Position numbers and translations under genes: made by a program. Below are positions 6,288 through 7,917 of a stretch of DNA of 7,917 nt, piece by piece. The notes under the pieces were generated by a model. That model was not told the DNA's origin. It saw nothing but the letters and a program-made list of their open reading frames with translations, and made no database searches. Location of the stretch: the NCBI GenBank assembly GCA_937907595.1, contig CALCXL010000247.1:1-7917 (forward strand), in the 5' to 3' direction. Numbering within the stretch: position 1 is the first letter of the stretch; each line of letters starts with the position of its first letter. Origin of the DNA: an uncultured Pseudomonadota bacterium. GTDB taxonomy: Bacteria > Myxococcota_A > UBA796 > UBA9615.

Positions 6288-7917
6288 GGGAACCCTCGGC
6301 CGATACACCCTGCTCGACTCCATCGGCGAGGGCGGCATGGCCGAAGTCTTTCGCGCCCGGCTGGATGGCCCCATGGGCTTCCAGAAGGAGATGGCGATCA
6401 AGCGCATCCGCGACGCCGTCGTGCAGCAGCACGAGGACGGGGTGCGATCGCTGATCAACGAGGCGCGCATCGGCGGGCGCCTCAAGCACCCCAACATCGT
6501 CGAGGTCTACGACCTGGGCGACGACGACGGCACCTACTACATCGCCATGGAGCTGGTGGACGGGGTGACCCTGGGCCAGCTCCTGCAGGCCAGCCGGGAG
6601 GCGCGGGTCGACCTGCCGCCCAACGTGGTCGTGGACATCATGATCCAGGTCTGCCGCGGGCTGCAGTACGCCCACGCCTTCGTGGACCGCAAGGGGGAGG
6701 CCGCGCCGGTGGTGCACCGGGACCTCAAGCCGTCGAACATCATGATCACGCGGGGCGGCACCGTGAAGATCATGGACTTCGGCATCGCGAAGTCGGCCAC
6801 CAACCTCTTCGACACCACCTCCACCGGCGTCGCCAAGGGCACGCCGCTGTACATGTCGCCCGAGCAGCTGCGGGGCATGCGTCCCCTGCCCTCCTGCTCG
6901 GACCTCTTCTCCCTGGGCACGATCTTCTGGGAGCTGGTCATGGGCCGGCTGCTGTTCCCGGGGCACACCATCCCGGAGATCATCACGCGCGTGCTGTCCA
7001 TGCCCATGGCGGAGCCGATCGCCGAGGCCGAACGCAAGCTGCCGGGGGTGGGCGCCATCCTGGCCCGCCTGCTGGAGCGCGACGTGGCCATGCGCGTGCG
7101 CGACCCGCGCGTGGTGGAGAACGACCTCCGCCACCTCATGGACTGGCAGCAGCAGGACCAGTCCACCGCCGAGTTCGTGCAGGAGTTCCTGAAGCGGGGG
7201 GGGGAGTTCGAGGCCGCCGAGGCGGTGCAGGACACGACCGCGCCGCCGGTGCATCCCTCCTTTCACGGCTCCGCCCCGCGCCGGGTGCTCGGGCACGAGA
7301 CGATCGTGCGGGGCTACCTGCGGGCGCAGCGGCGGCGTCGCTGGCTGATCCTGGTGGTGCTGCTGGCCGCGGTGGTGGTGGGCGGCGCGGCGGGCTCCTA
7401 CGTCTACCGGGGCACCGTGGGGCTGGCCCTGCAGGCGGACGCGGGGACAGACGCCATGAACGCCGGCGATCTGGCCGCCGCGCAGACCGCCTGGCAGGGC
7501 GTGGTGGAGCAGAACCCTGCGCAGTTCGATCTGCTGCGCAAGTCCTGGATGGTGGCGGCCTGGCAGGGGCTCGACGAGCCGGGGCAGGCCCGGGCGCTGG
7601 AGGCGCTGAGCGGGCTGCCCGAGGACTCGGTGGACGAGTACGTGGCGAAGTACCGCGCGACCGCCTGGCTGCACCGGCAGCGCGGGGACAGCCGGCAGGC
7701 CTTCCTGCACCTGACCTGGGCCCGCGAGCGCCTGCGCATCGGCGAGGGCGGCGTGCCCGGCGTGCTGCCCCCGGCGCTGCTGTGGGAGATGGGCGAGGTG
7801 GCCGTGCTTCGCGGGGCCTACGCGGCGGCGGAGGGGTTCTTCCGGGACGCGTCGACCGCCTCGCCCCCCCAGCACCCTCCGCGACGCGGCGGCGGCCTGG
7901 GAGGCGGCGTTGGGCGG
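6286..7917 (+). CDS. Receptor-like PknB-family Ser/Thr protein kinase with TPR-like C-terminal sensor, 3' end cut by the window
   Basis: A Hanks-type kinase that transfers ATP phosphate to Ser/Thr of unknown targets. The cytoplasmic kinase domain (about residues 6-290) has the Gly loop GEGGMAEV (14-21), AIK Lys39, alpha-C Glu59, catalytic loop HRDLKPSN (144-151), DFG (164-166), TPLYMSPEQ (186-194) and SDLFSLGT, so all key catalytic residues are present. After a juxtamembrane linker, RRRR precedes one transmembrane helix (353-374). The outside part has TPR-like helices (about 386-410 and 496-525) that may sense a signal or scaffold partners. GTG at 6286 is the only sensible start: an in-frame TGA sits at 6271-6273, and the first ATG falls inside the Gly loop. 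No Shine-Dalgarno is present. The frame stays open to the window edge, but the last ~45 bases look frameshifted after a 7-C run at 7864-7870. It is divergent from the minus-strand block. Confidence 0.93.
   Translation, partial: MGTLGRYTLLDSIGEGGMAEVFRARLDGPMGFQKEMAIKRIRDAVVQQHEDGVRSLINEARIGGRLKHPNIVEVYDLGDDDGTYYIAMELVDGVTLGQLLQASREARVDLPPNVVVDIMIQVCRGLQYAHAFVDRKGEAAPVVHRDLKPSNIMITRGGTVKIMDFGIAKSATNLFDTTSTGVAKGTPLYMSPEQLRGMRPLPSCSDLFSLGTIFWELVMGRLLFPGHTIPEIITRVLSMPMAEPIAEAERKLPGVGAILARLLERDVAMRVRDPRVVENDLRHLMDWQQQDQSTAEFVQEFLKRGGEFEAAEAVQDTTAPPVHPSFHGSAPRRVLGHETIVRGYLRAQRRRRWLILVVLLAAVVVGGAAGSYVYRGTVGLALQADAGTDAMNAGDLAAAQTAWQGVVEQNPAQFDLLRKSWMVAAWQGLDEPGQARALEALSGLPEDSVDEYVAKYRATAWLHRQRGDSRQAFLHLTWARERLRIGEGGVPGVLPPALLWEMGEVAVLRGAYAAAEGFFRDASTASPPQHPPRRGGGLGGGVGR
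7864..7870 (+). other. 7-C homopolymer with probable +1 frameshift in the kinase gene
   Basis: Up to this run the kinase frame has normal codon use. After it, the annotated frame reads a low-complexity PPRRGGGLGGGVGR with mixed third positions. Dropping one C gives STLRDAAAAWEAALG, in which every third position is G or C and the helical TPR-like pattern continues. This indicates one extra C, either a sequencing or assembly error or a genuine mutation. Confidence 0.6.

Noticed and set aside
3854..6454. An 866-codon open frame on the plus strand
   Set aside because: It is antisense to hflX and the lipoprotein gene and runs into the kinase start in another frame. The product is Gln/Val/Leu/Gly-rich and compositionally like a G+C shadow; HflX motifs on the other strand are decisive.
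7196..7204. A 9-G run in the kinase gene as a possible frameshift or phase-variable tract
   Set aside because: The reading frame and third-position bias are the same before (AEFVQEFLK) and after (GGEFEAAEAV) the run, so no shift is indicated.
6004..7875. A 623-codon open frame on the minus strand, antisense to the kinase
   Set aside because: It covers a clear Ser/Thr kinase with all catalytic motifs on the plus strand. Its product is low-complexity His/Arg/Gly/Gln-rich with no recognisable domain. Long antisense open frames are expected at this G+C content.

Overview
The window is a gene-dense, very GC-rich stretch (roughly 70% G+C by eye) with strong G/C preference at third codon positions. 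It most likely comes from an uncultured member of the Myxococcota or a related former deltaproteobacterial lineage. Three things point that way: a membrane-anchored PknB-type Ser/Thr kinase of the myxobacterial style (GGMAEV loop, then a 'GPMGFQKEMAIKRI' stretch), lipoproteins with short Leu-rich signals, and an exported hydrolase with a poly-Asp linker (GDDDDT). The taxonomic call is inference from style, not a database match.

Layout. (1) 3-1361 (+): the 3' part of a GT-B glycosyltransferase whose start lies off the left edge; it probably belongs to a surface-polysaccharide locus further left. (2) A block of four genes on the minus strand, read right to left: a small beta-strand-rich lipoprotein (6169-5429), the ribosome-associated GTPase HflX with a long N-terminal extension (5380-3647), a two-helix membrane protein with a coiled-coil tail (3601-3161), and a beta-lactamase-fold lipoprotein (3099-1366). 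Gaps between them are 48, 45 and 61 bp, so they could be co-transcribed, although no shared pathway is evident. The block ends tail-to-tail with the glycosyltransferase, only 4 bp apart. (3) 6286-7917 (+): a divergently oriented receptor-like Ser/Thr kinase that starts at GTG and runs off the right edge. An in-frame stop five codons upstream limits where it can start.

No RNA genes, mobile elements, CRISPR arrays or clear rho-independent terminators are visible. The only substantial intergenic region is the 116-bp divergent one at 6170-6285. It holds the lipoprotein's Shine-Dalgarno and, next to the kinase GTG, an extended -10-like element overlapping a perfect 13-bp hyphenated palindrome.

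The points most worth a second look are: a beta-lactamase-fold protein whose SxxK lysine is Glu and whose YxN asparagine is Ser, joined to an unrecognised C-terminal domain; a probable frameshift at a 7-C run near the right edge that breaks the kinase sensor domain; and a possibly leaderless, palindrome-covered kinase start. I see no convincing new multi-gene system here; most of the window looks like core and housekeeping sequence of an environmental myxobacterium-like genome.
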